Origin: Vibrio thalassae
Lineage (GTDB): Bacteria > Pseudomonadota > Gammaproteobacteria > Enterobacterales > Vibrionaceae
Direction: 5' to 3'
Length of the DNA stretch: 64,000 bases
Assembly (NCBI RefSeq): GCF_900089835.1
Contig: NZ_OANU01000014.1
Coordinates: 1 to 64,000, forward strand
Of the stretch, positions 25,009 through 34,219 are shown piece after piece (the first letter of the stretch is position 1; each line of letters opens with the position of its first letter). The position numbers were made by a program, and so were the translations under genes. Below the pieces are notes generated by a model that saw nothing but the letters and a program-made list of their open reading frames with translations, had not been told where the DNA came from and did no database searches.

Positions 25009-25031
25009 AGTGTTCTCCTTGTCATGGAAAG

Positions 25032-25085
25032 TTACTCACCATTTAAGGGCATACTAGATCAATCCTACTCACCACTAAACTCACC
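25032..25085. other. Integrase arm-type sites, integrase end
   Basis: TTACTCACC (25032-25040), TACTCACC (25066-25073) and AACTCACC (25078-25085) lie in direct orientation between the integrase start and the att core. They match the sites at 2840-2879. Their overlap with the likely int promoter would allow self-regulation. Confidence 0.6.
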
Positions 25086-25192
25086 AGCTGGTTGAAAATA
25101 GAGGCAAAGACCTGAAATCTTCTGAAAACAAAAAAGCCCCTATTTACAGGGGCTTGGTAAGCTTAAGTAAGCTCAAAGAGACTCAAAAAACC

Positions 25193-26056
25193 TTATTCGA
25201 TGTTTTGGATCTGCTCACGCATTTGCTCTATCAATACTTTCAACTCCACACCTGAGGCTGTGATATCCGTGCTGATAGACTTCGACGCTAGCGTGTTTGA
25301 TTCGCGATTGAACTCTTGCATCATAAAATCAAGACGACGACCTACAGAGCCACCTTTCTTCAAGATGCTGGTGGTTTCTTTGACGTGAGAATCTAAGCGG
25401 TCTAATTCTTCAGCAACGTCAGATTTTTGAGCCAACAAAATGAGTTCTTGCTCTACACGTGAGGCATCAAGCTCAATGTTTGCTTCTTCAAATTTGCCAA
25501 GCAGGCGTTCACGTTGCCAGTCAAGAATTTCTGGCATACGAGCACGGACTTTAACGACTTCAGCAGTAATGGCTTCAAGACGCTGAACAATAAGCGCTGT
25601 CATGTTTTCACCTTCGCTAGCACGAGCGTCGATGAAATCACTTAAACCTTGCTCGAAACCTTCAAGCAGAGCCTTGTTAATGGTATCCATATCTTGTTCT
25701 GGCGTTTCCATCACACCCGGCCACTGCATCACTTGGAATGGGTTTAGGCGAGAGTCTTCACCAGTCATTGCCATCACTTGCTTCGCGGCACCAATCACTT
25801 GTTGAGCGAGCGTTTCGTTGATATTTAACTCGCCTTTTGCAGCAGGGTTCGCTTCAAAGCGCAGATGACATTCAACTTTGCCGCGTGCTAGGCGTTTGCG
25901 AAAACGCTCACGAAGTACAGGTTCTAGACCACGAAACTGCTCAGGAAGACGGAAGTAAGTTTCTAGGTAACGTTGGTTTACTGAGCGGATTTCCCATACT
26001 GCGCTACCCCAGTCACCTTTGACTTCTTTACGCGCGTATGCGGTCATGCTGTAGAT
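25193..26056 (-). CDS. yicC: YicC-family endoribonuclease
   Basis: This is a conserved YicC protein of 287 residues from MIYSMTAYARKEVKGDWG, as in E. coli. I chose the ATG at 26056 over one 12 codons earlier because it aligns with the family start and has AAGGAA eight bases upstream. Family marks include RSVNQRYLETYFRLPEQFR and RKRLARGKVECHLRFEAN early, and QEFNRESNTLASKS late. E. coli YicC is reported to be a stress-related ribonuclease. The last residues overlap the island att site; comparison with the displaced copy at 2771 shows the C-terminal seven residues unchanged. Confidence 0.93.
   Translation of the reverse strand: MYSMTAYARKEVKGDWGSAVWEIRSVNQRYLETYFRLPEQFRGLEPVLRERFRKRLARGKVECHLRFEANPAAKGELNINETLAQQVIGAAKQVMAMTGEDSRLNPFQVMQWPGVMETPEQDMDTINKALLEGFEQGLSDFIDARASEGENMTALIVQRLEAITAEVVKVRARMPEILDWQRERLLGKFEEANIELDASRVEQELILLAQKSDVAEELDRLDSHVKETTSILKKGGSVGRRLDFMMQEFNRESNTLASKSISTDITASGVELKVLIEQMREQIQNIE
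25198..25216. other. Attachment site at the 3' end of yicC
   Basis: cgatgttttggatctgctc lies within the last codons of yicC and matches 2771-2789 with one mismatch. Because the island brings its own copy, the integrated yicC keeps a full reading frame ending EQIQNIE. Confidence 0.85.
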
Positions 26057-26209
26057 CATGGATTGATTTCCTTGGATTGATAAATTGTTCAAACTGTCTT
26101 CATGTTAGCATAGTGAGGTTCGCTAAGTAATACACGTTGCGATATCCATTGGCGTATGTTTGGCTAGATGCCCACGCTAAGGATGCTAGACCCGTCTTGC
26201 CATCTTCGC

Positions 26210-26215
26210 TATAAT
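26210..26215 (+). promoter_or_regulatory. Candidate -10 box for rph-pyrE
   Basis: TATAAT at 26210-26215 lies 43 bases before the rph start in the yicC/rph divergent gap. The matching -35 region (TAGACC around 26187) is weak. Confidence 0.35.
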
Positions 26216-26257
26216 CTTCGCCCAACCAAATCCTCTTCCCCAACAAAGGTAATGTCC

Positions 26258-26974
26258 ATGCGTCCAAATGATCGCGCAGCAGACCAAGTGCGCCCAATAA
26301 AAATTACTCGCAACTATACCGCGTATGCAGAAGGTTCTGTATTGGTCGAGTTCGGCAATACCAAAGTGTTGTGTAATGCAACGGTTGAGGAGAATGTACC
26401 TCGTTGGTTAAAAGGCCAAGGTAAAGGCTGGGTAACCGCTGAATACGGCATGCTACCACGCTCAACGCATTCAAGAATGCGTCGCGAGGCGGCTAATGGT
26501 AAGCAAGGCGGCCGTACTATGGAGATTCAACGCCTGATTGCGCGTAGTCTTCGAGCTGTTGTTGATTTAGAAGCAATGGGTGAAATCATGATCACGGTTG
26601 ACTGTGATGTGATTCAAGCTGATGGTGGTACGCGTACAGCGTCTATTTCTGGAGCCAGTGTAGCCATGGCGGATGCGTTCGCTCACTTGGTCGCTAAAGG
26701 TAAGCTGAAAGCAAACCCAATGAAAGGGCATGTTGCTGCGGTATCTGTGGGTATTTTAGGTGAAGATATCCTTTGTGACCTTGAGTACACAGAGGACTCC
26801 GCAGCTGATACCGATATGAACGTGGTAATGACTGAAGACGGTCGAATGATCGAGATTCAGGGTACTGCAGAAGGTGAACCGTTCACTCACCAAGAGTTAA
26901 TGGCATTGCTGGAATCAGCAAATAAAGGCATTGCCGATATCGTTGCAGCTCAGAAGCTGGCATTAGAAGATTAA
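26258..26974 (+). CDS. rph: RNase PH
   Basis: This is a phosphate-dependent 3'-to-5' exoribonuclease that trims tRNA 3' ends. From the ATG at 26258 the product is 238 residues, the length of intact E. coli RNase PH. The start [20 protein letters not shown] is the family start, with AAAGGT upstream; earlier in-frame ATGs were dismissed. [19 protein letters not shown] and the phosphate-site region, [18 protein letters not shown] and [18 protein letters not shown] are all intact. It precedes pyrE, as in many gammaproteobacteria, with an attenuator-like hairpin between. Confidence 0.97.
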   Translation: MRPNDRAADQVRPIKITRNYTAYAEGSVLVEFGNTKVLCNATVEENVPRWLKGQGKGWVTAEYGMLPRSTHSRMRREAANGKQGGRTMEIQRLIARSLRAVVDLEAMGEIMITVDCDVIQADGGTRTASISGASVAMADAFAHLVAKGKLKANPMKGHVAAVSVGILGEDILCDLEYTEDSAADTDMNVVMTEDGRMIEIQGTAEGEPFTHQELMALLESANKGIADIVAAQKLALED

Positions 26975-26977
26975 TTG

Positions 26978-27006
26978 ATAGCTCCCGTAAGGGGGCTATT
27001 TTTTTG
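26978..27006 (+). terminator. Hairpin with T-run between rph and pyrE (likely attenuator)
   Basis: ATAGCTCCC and GGGGGCTAT pair around GTAA, followed by TTTTTTT, four bases after the rph stop. In E. coli, translation at the end of rph coupled to such a hairpin lets UTP level set pyrE transcription; the same arrangement here suggests the same control. The distance to pyrE is longer here because a repeat element intervenes. Confidence 0.75.
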
Positions 27007-27031
27007 AGTAAAGAAAACACTAATTACAAAA

Positions 27032-27129
27032 CGTCATCCTCACGCGAAAGTGAGGATCTTTGTCCGCAAGTGTGGCGCTCTTATGTGAGTGACTTGCTGC
27101 ACGAGATCCCCTTTTTCAAGGGGATGACG
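27032..27129. repeat. MITE-like intergenic repeat, copy A
   Basis: It begins CGTCATCCTCACGCGAAAG and ends CAAGGGGATGACG, with hairpin ATCCTCACGCGAAAGTGAGGAT at the left and ATCCCCTTTTTCAAGGGGAT at the right. Other copies are at 34079, 44711, 47019 and 47138. Terminal CGTCATCC/GGATGACG are inverted. The copy is full length and sits in the pyrE leader. Confidence 0.8.
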
Positions 27130-27186
27130 AGTGCACTGCGTGGGTGACGCAATGTACATTGTGATTAAATTAAAGAGAGAGAAAAA

Positions 27187-27828
27187 ATGAAAGCATACCA
27201 GCGTGAATTTATTGAATTTGCACTAGAGAAAGAAGTTCTAAAATTTGGCGAGTTTACCCTTAAATCTGGCCGTAAAAGCCCATACTTCTTCAACGCTGGG
27301 CTTTTCAATACTGGCCGCGATCTTGCGCGTTTAGGTCGCTTTTATGCGGCAGCATTAGCAGATTCTGGCATTGACTATGACGTTTTGTTTGGCCCTGCAT
27401 ACAAAGGCATCCCAATTGCTACAACCACGGCTGTAGCGCTAGCTGACCACCACAATGTGGATACGCCATACTGTTTTAACCGTAAAGAAGCAAAAGATCA
27501 CGGTGAGGGCGGTAACTTGGTAGGCAGTCCACTAGAAGGTCGCATTATGTTGGTTGATGATGTGATTACCGCAGGTACAGCTATTCGCGAGTCGATGGAA
27601 ATTATTAAAGCCAATGGCGCTGATTTGGCCGGTGTACTTGTGGCGATTGACCGCCAAGAGAAAGGTAAGGGTGAACTGTCGGCGATTCAAGAAGTGGAGC
27701 GCGACTTTGGCTGTGCGGTTATTTCGATAGTGAGCTTAACGGACCTTATTACTTTCCTTGAAGAAAAAGGTGATAACGCTGAGCAGTTAGAGGCGGTGAA
27801 AGCCTATCGTGCGGAGTATGGCATTTAA
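27187..27828 (+). CDS. pyrE: Orotate phosphoribosyltransferase
   Basis: The enzyme makes OMP from orotate and PRPP in pyrimidine synthesis. It has 213 residues, the usual length. [17 protein letters not shown] opens the fold, [13 protein letters not shown] is the flexible catalytic loop, and [17 protein letters not shown] is the PRPP-binding motif. The start follows a GAGAGAGAAAAA stretch. It is transcribed with rph through the attenuator and ended by a strong hairpin shared with the convergent gene. Confidence 0.97.
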   Translation: MKAYQREFIEFALEKEVLKFGEFTLKSGRKSPYFFNAGLFNTGRDLARLGRFYAAALADSGIDYDVLFGPAYKGIPIATTTAVALADHHNVDTPYCFNRKEAKDHGEGGNLVGSPLEGRIMLVDDVITAGTAIRESMEIIKANGADLAGVLVAIDRQEKGKGELSAIQEVERDFGCAVISIVSLTDLITFLEEKGDNAEQLEAVKAYRAEYGI

Positions 27829-27846
27829 ACGCAAGAATATGTAAGA

Positions 27847-27885
27847 GAAAAGCCCCATGTAGAGTGTTCTAGATGGGGCTTTTTG
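27847..27885. terminator. Bidirectional terminator after pyrE
   Basis: GAAAAGCCCCAT pairs with ATGGGGCTTTTT around a 14-base loop, with A- and T-runs on the two sides. It serves pyrE and the convergent glycosyltransferase gene, whose stop is a few bases away. Confidence 0.85.
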
Positions 27886-27892
27886 CTATTGG

Positions 27893-29293
27893 TTACTTAG
27901 CGTGACAAAGTAAGGCGGTGCGCTCAGCATTTGTCGCGACTGGCTGGCTACAAGAGATGTGCCCGTGCGCCATTTTATCCCACTGCTCTTGTCTATTGTT
28001 TCGGAAGATAATATAAAACTCGTCGGCTTGTTTTATTTCTTCGATGTTCTGAATTGCTTTCGCTTTACCACTGCTGTAGTACTGACCGGAATAAGGTCTT
28101 GAATGTAAGTAGTAAACAGGAATCGATTTATCTATTTTTTGGAAAATAGACTTATCACTATTATCAGCAACTTGCCCCGTATTGAGTAACCAAGTTGCGA
28201 CAATTAAAGCAACAGGCACGATAAGTGCAGCAATTGTCAACCAAAGCGTGTCTTTTTGTTTCCAGAAAATGGCCATTAGAATCGCTATCGCGGGCGCTCC
28301 AGGCAGCACGTAGGTCGCTAAAATATTACTCGACATGGTGAACAAAATAAGAGGGCATAGTGCCCACCAGATGGCGAAACTGGTAAAGCCATGATTGTTT
28401 TTAGCTTGTTCTAGACCAAATTTCGCTCTAATGATCATGAGTAGCGGCAAGATAAGCGACCAAGGTAATATCGCTAGAATCCAGAAGAACCAGATCTTGC
28501 CTTTTGCTTCTTGATGACCAGCACCATACAGATCACCGGTCCAGCCTGGCTCAACAAAACGCTTGTAGTGCTCTCCGACAATAAAATAATCAATGAAACC
28601 TGGTGTTGCGCGCTCTGCCATGAGGTACCACGGCAAGGCGATAGCGAGCATCAGTAATGTCCCTTTAATCAGAGGGAATCGACGCCATAGTTCGACAAAG
28701 GCTCCAACAATACCATGCTGAATGACCATCCACGGAAATACGGCCAATCCGAACAAGACTATACTTACAGGGCCTTTTGCGAGTAAGCCGATGGCTAAGC
28801 CGACAAAACCTACATAACCCCATAGTGTCTCACCACGCCAGCATTGATAGAAACCTATCATCGCAAATGTCAGCCCGAAGGTGAGCGCCATATCTGTCAT
28901 GACCGCGCCTGCGGAGATAGAGAAGACTAACGTTGTTGATAGAACAACAGCGGCAACAAGAGGATGGTAGCCATTCTTTTTGGCAAACCATGCTACTGCC
29001 CCAACTACTATCACACCAGCAATCCAGTGTGGCAGACGTAAAGTAAATTCCGACAAGCCAAATAGCTCAACGCTTGTCGCACTCATCCAAGTAAATAGTG
29101 GTGGTTTGCCCCAAAAAGGCACGCCATAATCATAGAGAGGCGTTAACCAGTTTCCAGTTTCCACCATCATTCGCGCCATTTCCCCATACCGAGATTCGGT
29201 AGTATCCATTAGTGGATAGAATCCAAGAGAGAGTAGACGGATGAGCAACGCACCAATTAGCAAGGTCCATAGCGTTCGCTCTTTATTAATCAT
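27893..29293 (-). CDS. ArnT-like (GT39) membrane glycosyltransferase
   Basis: This is a 466-residue integral membrane enzyme of the PMT/ArnT superfamily, which moves a sugar from a polyprenyl carrier to lipid A or another periplasmic acceptor. The first periplasmic loop has DTTESRYGEMARMMVETGNW then PPLFTW, the catalytic acidic region of ArnT. About ten hydrophobic segments follow, then a short periplasmic tail with two Cys. It stands alone between terminators, next to the core genes. It is shorter than E. coli ArnT (550), and no arn genes for aminoarabinose are visible nearby, so the donor is uncertain. Confidence 0.8.
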   Translation of the reverse strand: MINKERTLWTLLIGALLIRLLSLGFYPLMDTTESRYGEMARMMVETGNWLTPLYDYGVPFWGKPPLFTWMSATSVELFGLSEFTLRLPHWIAGVIVVGAVAWFAKKNGYHPLVAAVVLSTTLVFSISAGAVMTDMALTFGLTFAMIGFYQCWRGETLWGYVGFVGLAIGLLAKGPVSIVLFGLAVFPWMVIQHGIVGAFVELWRRFPLIKGTLLMLAIALPWYLMAERATPGFIDYFIVGEHYKRFVEPGWTGDLYGAGHQEAKGKIWFFWILAILPWSLILPLLMIIRAKFGLEQAKNNHGFTSFAIWWALCPLILFTMSSNILATYVLPGAPAIAILMAIFWKQKDTLWLTIAALIVPVALIVATWLLNTGQVADNSDKSIFQKIDKSIPVYYLHSRPYSGQYYSSGKAKAIQNIEEIKQADEFYIIFRNNRQEQWDKMAHGHISCSQPVATNAERTALLCHAK

Positions 29294-29480
29294 TTTGTTA
29301 GCTCCAACTTGTCGCCAAAACAGAGAACAGGGTTTCTGTTACAAATCAAAACAGGATGATAGCTATATCATCCTGCCAAATAAAAACTTACGGAGTCTCA
29401 CATACTCTTTAAGTGTAGGTCAATAAATTGGCAAGTAATCTATTGTTAAGGAGTGTAATTTTACAAAAGAAGCTCTTATG

Positions 29481-30047
<567 letters not shown>

Positions 30048-30117
30048 TTATCATTAATCCAATGACTTGTTATTATTCTTGCGTTGCTAGGTATAAGAGA
30101 TCAAAGAGAAGTATTAC

Positions 30118-31149
30118 ATGAAAAATATTTTAGTCGTTCGTAACGATAAAATCGGTGATTTTATGTTGGCATGGCCGAGCTTTGCGATGCTGAAAGCCTC
30201 TTTACCGGAGTGCCGTATTACGGCTCTTGTGCCCAATTATACAGTGGCTTTGGCAAAAGCTTGTCCGTGGATTGATGAGGTGATTGTTGATTGTGGAGAG
30301 GAAGCGAGTAAGCGTGCTCAAGCCACACTGGTGAATACCTTAAAGGGAGCAAAATTTGACGCCTCCATTAATTTATTTTCCACGACGTACAATGCTCTAT
30401 TGGTTTGGAAAGCGAAAATCCCTTACCGCTTGGCGCCTGCAACTAAACTGGCTCAAATCTTCTATAACAAACGTATTAAACAAAAGCGTTCACAAAGTGC
30501 TAAGCCAGAGTTCGAGTATAACCTTGATCTGATTCGCGCATTTTTGAGAGATCAAAACATAGATATTATCGAGCCTCACGCGCCTTATTTCTCGTTTTCT
30601 CTCGATGCCTTGGCGAAACAAAAAGAAAAGCTCTCTACCGACCTAGACCTGAATAAAGGCCTACCTTGGATTTATGTGCATGCTGGCAGCGGAGGCTCCG
30701 CGAACAATTTGTCTCTTGAACAGTACTGTGAGCTGATCTGTGGTATTGAGTTGAATGCAGAAATTGTTCTCACCGCGGGCCCTGGTGAAGAAAAGAAAGC
30801 CAGACAGTTACAGCAACTGCTTGCTGAGAATACTATCCGCAGTGTGGTCTATGAGAAAAATGATGGGCTGGTGGATTTCTCGTGCTCATTGGCGTGCGCG
30901 AGTTTGTTCATCGCAGGCTCGACAGGCCCGCTGCATATTGCTGCAGCGCTTGATGTACCGACAGTTGGATTTTTCCCGGCTAAGCGTTCTGCAACGCCGT
31001 TAAGATGGCAGCCTATCAACTCAGAAGGAAGACATTTGCCGTTTTATCCGCCGCATGCGACCGATACTGGGGCACAAGAGGATATGTCTAGAATTGATGT
31101 TGTGGCTTTACTTCCCGAGATTAATCGCTGGATACATCAAGGTTTATAG
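30118..31149 (+). CDS. Family 9 glycosyltransferase (heptosyltransferase-like)
   Basis: The 343-residue cytoplasmic enzyme resembles ADP-heptose:LPS heptosyltransferases. MKNILVVRNDKIGDFMLAWP is the N-terminal nucleotide-sugar fold start with the catalytic Asp. WIYVHAGSGGSANNLSLEQY begins the C-terminal domain, and FIAGSTGPLHIAAALDVPTV is the donor-binding signature (D/S-TGPLHxAxA). It is on the plus strand, divergent from coaD, and ends in a perfect palindromic terminator. Which core position it modifies cannot be told; it is one of four family 9 enzymes here. Confidence 0.85.
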   Translation: MKNILVVRNDKIGDFMLAWPSFAMLKASLPECRITALVPNYTVALAKACPWIDEVIVDCGEEASKRAQATLVNTLKGAKFDASINLFSTTYNALLVWKAKIPYRLAPATKLAQIFYNKRIKQKRSQSAKPEFEYNLDLIRAFLRDQNIDIIEPHAPYFSFSLDALAKQKEKLSTDLDLNKGLPWIYVHAGSGGSANNLSLEQYCELICGIELNAEIVLTAGPGEEKKARQLQQLLAENTIRSVVYEKNDGLVDFSCSLACASLFIAGSTGPLHIAAALDVPTVGFFPAKRSATPLRWQPINSEGRHLPFYPPHATDTGAQEDMSRIDVVALLPEINRWIHQGL

Positions 31150-31152
31150 TAA

Positions 31153-31186
31153 ACAAAAACAGACCTCAATTGAGGTCTGTTTTTGT
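31153..31186. terminator. Perfect bidirectional terminator
   Basis: ACAAAAACAGACCTCAA followed at once by its exact complement TTGAGGTCTGTTTTTGT gives a 34-base perfect palindrome with A- and T-runs outside the GC stem. It ends the family 9 gene on the left and the sulfatase-fold gene on the right. Confidence 0.9.
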
Positions 31187-31198
31187 ATGTCTATTACA

Positions 31199-33202
31199 TT
31201 ACTCTTTGGCTTGCATGACACGATAATTTAACTGCCATTTCATGAGTTCATGGTAGGCCGATATTTTCTGTTTGACATCATCGGGGACGGCGGCAGCGCT
31301 TTGTGGTTCAAGGTATAGGCTATTTTTGTTCCAAGGGTAGAAACGCATGGGTTCCTCTAAAGACACAACTCCATCCTTATTAATCCAAACCTTGGTATTC
31401 ACTCCAAATGCCTTGTTGGGGTTATCTTGTTCGGCCATCAAATTACGACCGCCGACATTGAGGTAGGTAGCATTAGATAAGCTCACACTAAATAGTGTGG
31501 GCATAATATCTTTGTGAGCACCGATTCGTTGAGGCTCATAGGTGATGCCTATATGTTGATGTAATCTCTCTGGGATGTAGAGATAAAAAGGCACGCCTTT
31601 GTCTAGATAAACCTCTTGTGGCATCTTCGCTGCAATACGACGCATTTGATGATCGCCCGTCGCGGCAATAATCGTAGGGCGAGATTGGTCTTTCTGGTTT
31701 TCGTTTTTGATATCCGAAATGAACCGACCTAAGCTGTCAGCAGAGTATTGGAACGTAGACTGAATCCCTTCTGGAGCGATTTGACCTTGTCCTGCTCGCT
31801 CTCGATAGTCGTCACTGACATGAGTCGGGTAGGCGTCGTAATAGTCGGGTGTCACATAGGGAGGATGATTGGTGACTGACAGTATAATGATAAATAGAGG
31901 TCCCTGCTCGTCGGCAAGAAGCTTTTGAGTGTATTTAAACGCCACATCGTCAGGCAGGCCCCAGTCAGTCATGTATTTAGCCGATTCGGGGTAGGTGTTG
32001 AGCAGTGTGTTTTGGTCTACGACTTGGTCGACGCCTTGAATAGGCAAATAGTCGGAATAGTTTCGCCACGCCATATTGCCAGGGGATACAAAAACGATTT
32101 TGTAGCCAGCGTCTTTATAAGGCTTAAAAGCGGTGCCATCTAATGTCAAACTCTGTGCCGATGATTGACTGATCGATGGGATAGGACTGTTAAACATTAT
32201 TTGCGCAAGTGATGGCGCAGTTCCGTTATCGGCAGGCAAGAAATGCTCAAACAAATAATCCGATTCAAAGTGTTGACGTAGGCTACCGAGCATATCATTC
32301 GTTTTTGGGTCATCGAAGGCCAACATATTTGAGCCCAAACTCTCCATCACCACTAAAACCACGTTCGGTTTGGTATCCTCCAGATAAGGATTGACCTCAG
32401 TTTGGATATAAAGCTCGTTTTCAGCAATCGTGTCTTCTATCAGTGACAGGCCTTTTTCTAGTGTGACATCTTCAAATTTAGCGTCTTGTTTACGTGCTTT
32501 TAAAGCCCAATCGATGGCCATAAATCCATTGGGGGTGAGTTTGTTTAGCACCACCAAGTCAGAAACCTGTGCGTTGGCTTGGCGAAGTGGGAATGTACCG
32601 ATGGAACCGCGGGCAGCGATCACAAAAATGACAATAGAAATCAAGCCATAAACAGTTACGGGTAATGTTTTCCATGGGGACATAATGCGTTCAGAAACGA
32701 GGATTTTTTTCGCTAACATGCCGCTTAGTAACGCCGCGAGCGCGGATAAAATTGTACATTTAAATATGGGGTAGTCTTGCCACATATTCGCCACCACGGC
32801 TTTGGTGTCATCCTCGAAGAAACCAAACATAAAAATGTCGAAATGATTGTGATAGGTTTGGTAATAGAAGTAATTACTAATAGTGACAGCCGCTATCAAA
32901 AAAGTAATTAGGGCAGAATATAGCGGCGCAGCGGCCTTAAGTGCGCGCCATGTCATCGGGTGACAGGCAAAGATTAAGCCGAAAAGGTAAAGTGGAGCAA
33001 AGGCAATCGCCGTGACACGAAAATCATAACGAAGGCCAGTGACAACCATGCGCCACAGATCTGTATTACGCCCAGCCAACTGACTAAAGTCCACGAAATC
33101 GGTGAACATAACCACTCTACCTAATAATAAAATAGTGGTGGTTAATAAAACCTGAAACCAGACCAGTCTAGTGAGTTGTCGGAAGTGTTGTTGATAGTTC
33201 AT
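31199..33202 (-). CDS. LTA synthase-family membrane sulfatase
   Basis: This is a 667-residue alkaline-phosphatase-fold enzyme of the LtaS/OpgB-like family, which transfers phosphoglycerol or phosphoethanolamine groups outside the membrane. About five transmembrane segments fill residues 15-205. The catalytic domain begins with NVVLVVMESLGSNMLAFDD, the likely nucleophile is Thr in ADNGTAPSLAQIM, and IAATGDHQMRR provides the late Asp-His metal site. It reads toward the terminator, eight bases after the family 2 transferase gene, so it may decorate the core that the cluster builds. The donor is unknown. Confidence 0.8.
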   Translation of the reverse strand: MNYQQHFRQLTRLVWFQVLLTTTILLLGRVVMFTDFVDFSQLAGRNTDLWRMVVTGLRYDFRVTAIAFAPLYLFGLIFACHPMTWRALKAAAPLYSALITFLIAAVTISNYFYYQTYHNHFDIFMFGFFEDDTKAVVANMWQDYPIFKCTILSALAALLSGMLAKKILVSERIMSPWKTLPVTVYGLISIVIFVIAARGSIGTFPLRQANAQVSDLVVLNKLTPNGFMAIDWALKARKQDAKFEDVTLEKGLSLIEDTIAENELYIQTEVNPYLEDTKPNVVLVVMESLGSNMLAFDDPKTNDMLGSLRQHFESDYLFEHFLPADNGTAPSLAQIMFNSPIPSISQSSAQSLTLDGTAFKPYKDAGYKIVFVSPGNMAWRNYSDYLPIQGVDQVVDQNTLLNTYPESAKYMTDWGLPDDVAFKYTQKLLADEQGPLFIIILSVTNHPPYVTPDYYDAYPTHVSDDYRERAGQGQIAPEGIQSTFQYSADSLGRFISDIKNENQKDQSRPTIIAATGDHQMRRIAAKMPQEVYLDKGVPFYLYIPERLHQHIGITYEPQRIGAHKDIMPTLFSVSLSNATYLNVGGRNLMAEQDNPNKAFGVNTKVWINKDGVVSLEEPMRFYPWNKNSLYLEPQSAAAVPDDVKQKISAYHELMKWQLNYRVMQAKE

Positions 33203-33209
33203 ATTATTA

Positions 33210-33998
33210 CTACTTTTTGTCTTGCTGAGGTTGTGATGTTGCAGTGCGCACCCATAAGTCGGCGTATTTCACAAAGGTTGAATGTGCAGATAATAGAGAG
33301 AGTAACAAACCTTGTTTGCCATCTAAAAATCCCGCTTTGATAATGTACATTTTTACAAAGCAAGCTATTGCATGAATGATCCCTTGAGAGATACTTGAAT
33401 GTTTACCACGCTTCTCTCGTTGTTCGGCCCAAGCTTTGGCATAACCCGCTGACTTTACTAAGTAGTGATGGACATCATCGTAGGTGTAGTGGATTAAATC
33501 ACCGTTCAGCGTCTCAATATTCATGTTGTTATTCGTTTCAACTTTCTCATGCACCAAAGAGTCGTCGTATTGAGTTAGCTTGGTTGGATAAAGACGCAGT
33601 ACTTTGTCAGGATACCAGCCGCAATGTTTGATAAAGCGACCAAAGACCCAACTTAGTCGAGCAAATTGATAGATAATGGAAGGTTGGTTTTTTTCTACCG
33701 CTTCGATAATACTTTTTTTAAGCTCTGGAGTAACGCGCTCATCGGCATCAAGCCAGAATACAAAATCAGACTCTACATGACTTTGTGCCAAGCGGCGTTG
33801 TGGTCCAAAGCCTGGCCATTGAGCGTTCAGGTGGAATTTTGCTTTAAACTCGTCGGCGATTGCTTTGGTATCGTCAGTACTGCCAGAATCAAGAATAACG
33901 ATCTCATCGACCCAACCTTGAACGGTTTCAAGACAAGCACGTAAGTGCTTAGATTCGTTTTTTACAATCATTGCGACAGCAAGTGTTGGTTTGGTCAC
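33210..33998 (-). CDS. Family 2 glycosyltransferase, WaaE/KdtX-like
   Basis: This 262-residue core glucosyltransferase-type enzyme has the GT-A fold motifs [34 protein letters not shown] and [11 protein letters not shown] (the DxD). [10 protein letters not shown] and LVHEKVE follow, typical of the WaaE beta-1,4-glucosyltransferase group. I chose GTG at 33998 because AAGGA lies eight bases upstream; the longer frame takes its first 20 residues from an intergenic repeat. It is coupled to the downstream sulfatase-fold gene with a short gap. Confidence 0.85.
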   Translation of the reverse strand: MTKPTLAVAMIVKNESKHLRACLETVQGWVDEIVILDSGSTDDTKAIADEFKAKFHLNAQWPGFGPQRRLAQSHVESDFVFWLDADERVTPELKKSIIEAVEKNQPSIIYQFARLSWVFGRFIKHCGWYPDKVLRLYPTKLTQYDDSLVHEKVETNNNMNIETLNGDLIHYTYDDVHHYLVKSAGYAKAWAEQREKRGKHSSISQGIIHAIACFVKMYIIKAGFLDGKQGLLLSLLSAHSTFVKYADLWVRTATSQPQQDKK

Positions 33999-34078
33999 GG
34001 TAATGGTCCTTGGTTTGTACCCCCGGTTATTATCGAGGGATAATGTCATTCGTAAATTTTCGCCGTCTCTAATTATCT

Positions 34079-34200
34079 CGTCATCCTCACGATAGTGAGG
34101 CTCTCCCAAAGCGAGTGATTACGTGAATAACGACATGGTAAGTAAAGCGTACTCAGCTCCACAGTGCGCTTCATGAGATCCCCTTTTTCAAGCGGATGAC
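34079..34200. repeat. MITE-like intergenic repeat, copy B (diverged)
   Basis: The left half reads CGTCATCCTCACGATAGTGA and the right half ends GATCCCCTTTTTCAAGCGGA then TGAC. The middle is longer than in the other copies and differs. It lies between two core biosynthesis genes of the same operon direction. Confidence 0.75.
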
Positions 34201-34219
34201 AGTGGATTTACCCCTTGGA

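Larger units (their letters stand above)
2771..25216. mobile_element. Integrative genomic island in the 3' end of yicC
   Basis: The element is bounded by direct repeats cgatRttttggatctgctc at 2771-2789 and 25198-25216, which code for the last residues of YicC (EQIQNIE, stop). The integrase gene lies next to the yicC-side end, and ACTCACC-type sites cluster at both ends. Cargo is mostly defence genes plus MobI-like mobilisation genes; no relaxase or type IV secretion genes are seen. Family knowledge: mobilizable islands of the MGIVflInd1 type in vibrios use the same yicC 3' end and are moved by SXT/R391-type elements. I infer this is a related, mobilizable rather than self-transmissible, island. 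Confidence 0.85.

Noticed and set aside
33999..34109. N-terminal extension of the WaaE-like protein
   Set aside because: The extra residues are partly encoded by the MITE-like repeat, and a GTG at 33998 with AAGGA upstream matches the family start.
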